Shown piece after piece: positions 12,990 through 13,093 of a DNA stretch of 13,093 bases. Every line of letters starts with the position of its first letter. Within the stretch, counting starts at the first letter, position 1. The position numbers and the translations under genes were made by a program. This DNA comes from CAZTZY01 sp964617765 (GTDB lineage Bacteria; Pseudomonadota; Gammaproteobacteria; Pseudomonadales; DT-91), in NCBI GenBank assembly GCA_964617765.1, contig CAZTZY010000083.1:1-13093 (forward strand). The letters run 5' to 3'. The notes under the pieces were generated by a model that was not told the DNA's origin, made no database searches, and worked only from the letters and a program-made list of their open reading frames with translations.

Positions 12990-13093
12990 ATGCCGTTAAG
13001 CTGGAACGAAATAAAAAGTCGCTCGCTGGCTTTCTCCAAAGAATGGGAAAACGAATCCTCCGAAGATGCCGAAGCCAAATCCTTCTGGGATGG
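12990..13093 (+). CDS. N-terminus of an MmeI-like class I SAM-dependent DNA methyltransferase (type IIG-like), cut by the window end
   Basis: Only 34 codons plus two bases are present. The visible protein starts MPLSWNEIKSRSLAFSKEWE and continues to AEAKSFWDG. From memory of the family, MPLSWNEIKxRAxxFxxEW followed by ExAExxxFW is typical of the N-terminal domain of MmeI-like methyltransferases and combined restriction-modification (type IIG) or DNA-modification proteins, which are usually about 900 residues or more. The frame stays open to the window edge. GGAAG lies about 5 bases before the ATG, a plausible ribosome site. The full gene, including any nuclease domain, is outside the window, so the call rests on a short stretch. 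Confidence 0.65.
   Translation, partial: MPLSWNEIKSRSLAFSKEWENESSEDAEAKSFWD

Noticed and set aside
12710..13078. Minus-strand 122-codon frame across the right intergenic region
   Set aside because: It overlaps the methyltransferase start on the opposite strand; the hydrophobic stretch comes from reading A+T-rich DNA backwards and no family is recognisable.

Overview
The window looks like chromosomal DNA of a gammaproteobacterium, possibly of the Spongiibacteraceae/Cellvibrionales type. That guess rests on gene content (oxidoreductases, a CoA-type thiolase homologue, a Rieske oxygenase and an MHS-family transporter of the kind seen in lipid- and steroid-degrading marine or freshwater gammaproteobacteria) and on middling G+C. 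No rRNA, tRNA or CRISPR array is visible, so the taxonomy is soft. By eye, composition is uneven: the thioesterase and thiolase/SDR genes are G+C-rich, while the transporter, chemoreceptor and Rieske genes are more A+T-rich.

Layout. Positions 1-121 hold a densely self-complementary extragenic element. A coniferyl-aldehyde-dehydrogenase-type ALDH (155-1588, minus) is divergent from a plus-strand cluster: a TLP1-type thiolase-like protein (1789-3315), a short-chain dehydrogenase (3340-4152) and an MHS-type transporter with a large periplasmic insert (4242-5918). The divergent gap carries a perfect 9+2+9 palindrome lying over the best ALDH promoter. A TetR regulator (5965-6582, minus) is divergent from a Rieske oxygenase (6708-8021, plus), and a perfect palindrome fills the spacer of the predicted tetR promoter. 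The Rieske gene ends at a strong terminator and is convergent with a 3-beta-HSD-like extended SDR (8083-9138, minus). That gene lies downstream of a methyl-accepting chemotaxis gene interrupted by an in-frame TAA (9176-10522, minus). A PaaI-type thioesterase (10843-11535, plus) is preceded by GTATC direct repeats. An orphan GSU2403-type nucleotidyltransferase-fold gene (11566-12594, minus) has an operator-like array upstream. The window ends inside the start of what looks like an MmeI-type (class I SAM-dependent) DNA methyltransferase/type IIG enzyme (12990 onward).

How the genes may work together (inference). The left two thirds reads as a catabolic or lipid-modifying locus: uptake (transporter), ring or side-chain oxidation (Rieske oxygenase), alcohol/ketone steps (SDR and 3-beta-HSD-like protein), aldehyde oxidation (ALDH), and CoA-ester handling (thiolase-like protein, thioesterase), under a local TetR repressor. 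A steroid or other polycyclic/isoprenoid substrate would fit but is not proven. The right end looks like an accessory or defence-type segment.

The strongest oddity is the Rieske oxygenase. Its mononuclear-iron catalytic domain comes first and its intact [2Fe-2S] Rieske domain is at the C terminus, the reverse of the usual order, with an N-terminal stretch that looks like a Rieske scaffold lacking the cluster ligands.
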